Below are positions 5,974 through 6,022 of a stretch of DNA of 6,022 bases, piece by piece. Source of the stretch: DHVE2 group archaeon (GTDB lineage: Archaea > Thermoplasmatota > Thermoplasmata > Thermoplasmatales > Aciduliprofundaceae); assembly GCA_027056155.1 (NCBI GenBank), contig JALULR010000236.1, forward strand, positions 1-6,022, read 5' to 3'. Within the stretch, counting starts at the first letter, position 1. Every line of letters begins with the position of its first letter. The position numbers were made by a program, and so were the translations under genes. Below the pieces are notes generated by a model that saw only the letters and a program-made list of their open reading frames with translations, was not told the origin of the DNA and did no database searches.

Positions 5974-6022
5974 CAGTGAGTGTATGCTCTGTATCACATT
6001 CCTATTTATCTCAAGACGATAA

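Noticed and set aside
5974..6022. End of the window examined for a further gene, tRNA or repeat.
   Set aside because: Only about 50 bases remain and no start codon with coding character, cloverleaf or repeat is visible.

Overview
The window reads as archaeal DNA. The evidence is an AOR-family tungsten/molybdopterin oxidoreductase, a UPF0201 (DUF54) protein, which is a family confined to archaea, an archaeal-type 6-phospho-3-hexuloisomerase, TATA-like boxes about 27 bases before start codons with no Shine-Dalgarno (leaderless style), and a cell-surface beta-helix protein with a C-terminal membrane anchor. The mix suits a euryarchaeote, perhaps of the Thermoplasmata/Aciduliprofundum kind. That placement is an impression from gene content, not a computed result.

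Layout. (1) Bases 1-1170, + strand: the 3' part of a secreted NosD-like right-handed beta-helix protein. The reading frame is open from base 1, so the true start lies outside the window. (2) Bases 1167-2852, - strand: an AOR-family oxidoreductase, convergent with gene 1, the two sharing their stop-codon bases. (3) Bases 2853-2976: a 124-base divergent promoter region. (4) Bases 2977-4889, + strand: a tight three-gene cluster, made of an endonuclease IV/xylose isomerase-like TIM barrel protein, 6-phospho-3-hexuloisomerase (hxlB) and a UPF0201 protein. The junctions are abutting (TAA directly followed by ATG) and overlapping by 10 bases. (5) Bases 4816-5937, - strand: a CPBP (CAAX protease/Abi) membrane protein with an added C-terminal zinc ribbon and a proline tail, convergent with gene 4c and overlapping it by 74 bases. 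(6) Bases 5938-6022: the promoter of the CPBP gene, then about 50 bases in which I see nothing.

How they may work together. PHI, with hexulose-6-phosphate synthase (not in the window), interconverts fructose 6-phosphate with ribulose 5-phosphate plus formaldehyde. Many archaea use this route to make pentoses. An AOR-family enzyme divergently transcribed from the PHI cluster could oxidise the released formaldehyde or another aldehyde, and an endonuclease IV-like protein in the same cluster would fit DNA repair or a sugar-isomerase role. This link is inference from gene order. The beta-helix protein and the CPBP protein are probably separate cell-envelope functions. I did not find a CRISPR array, RNA gene or mobile element.
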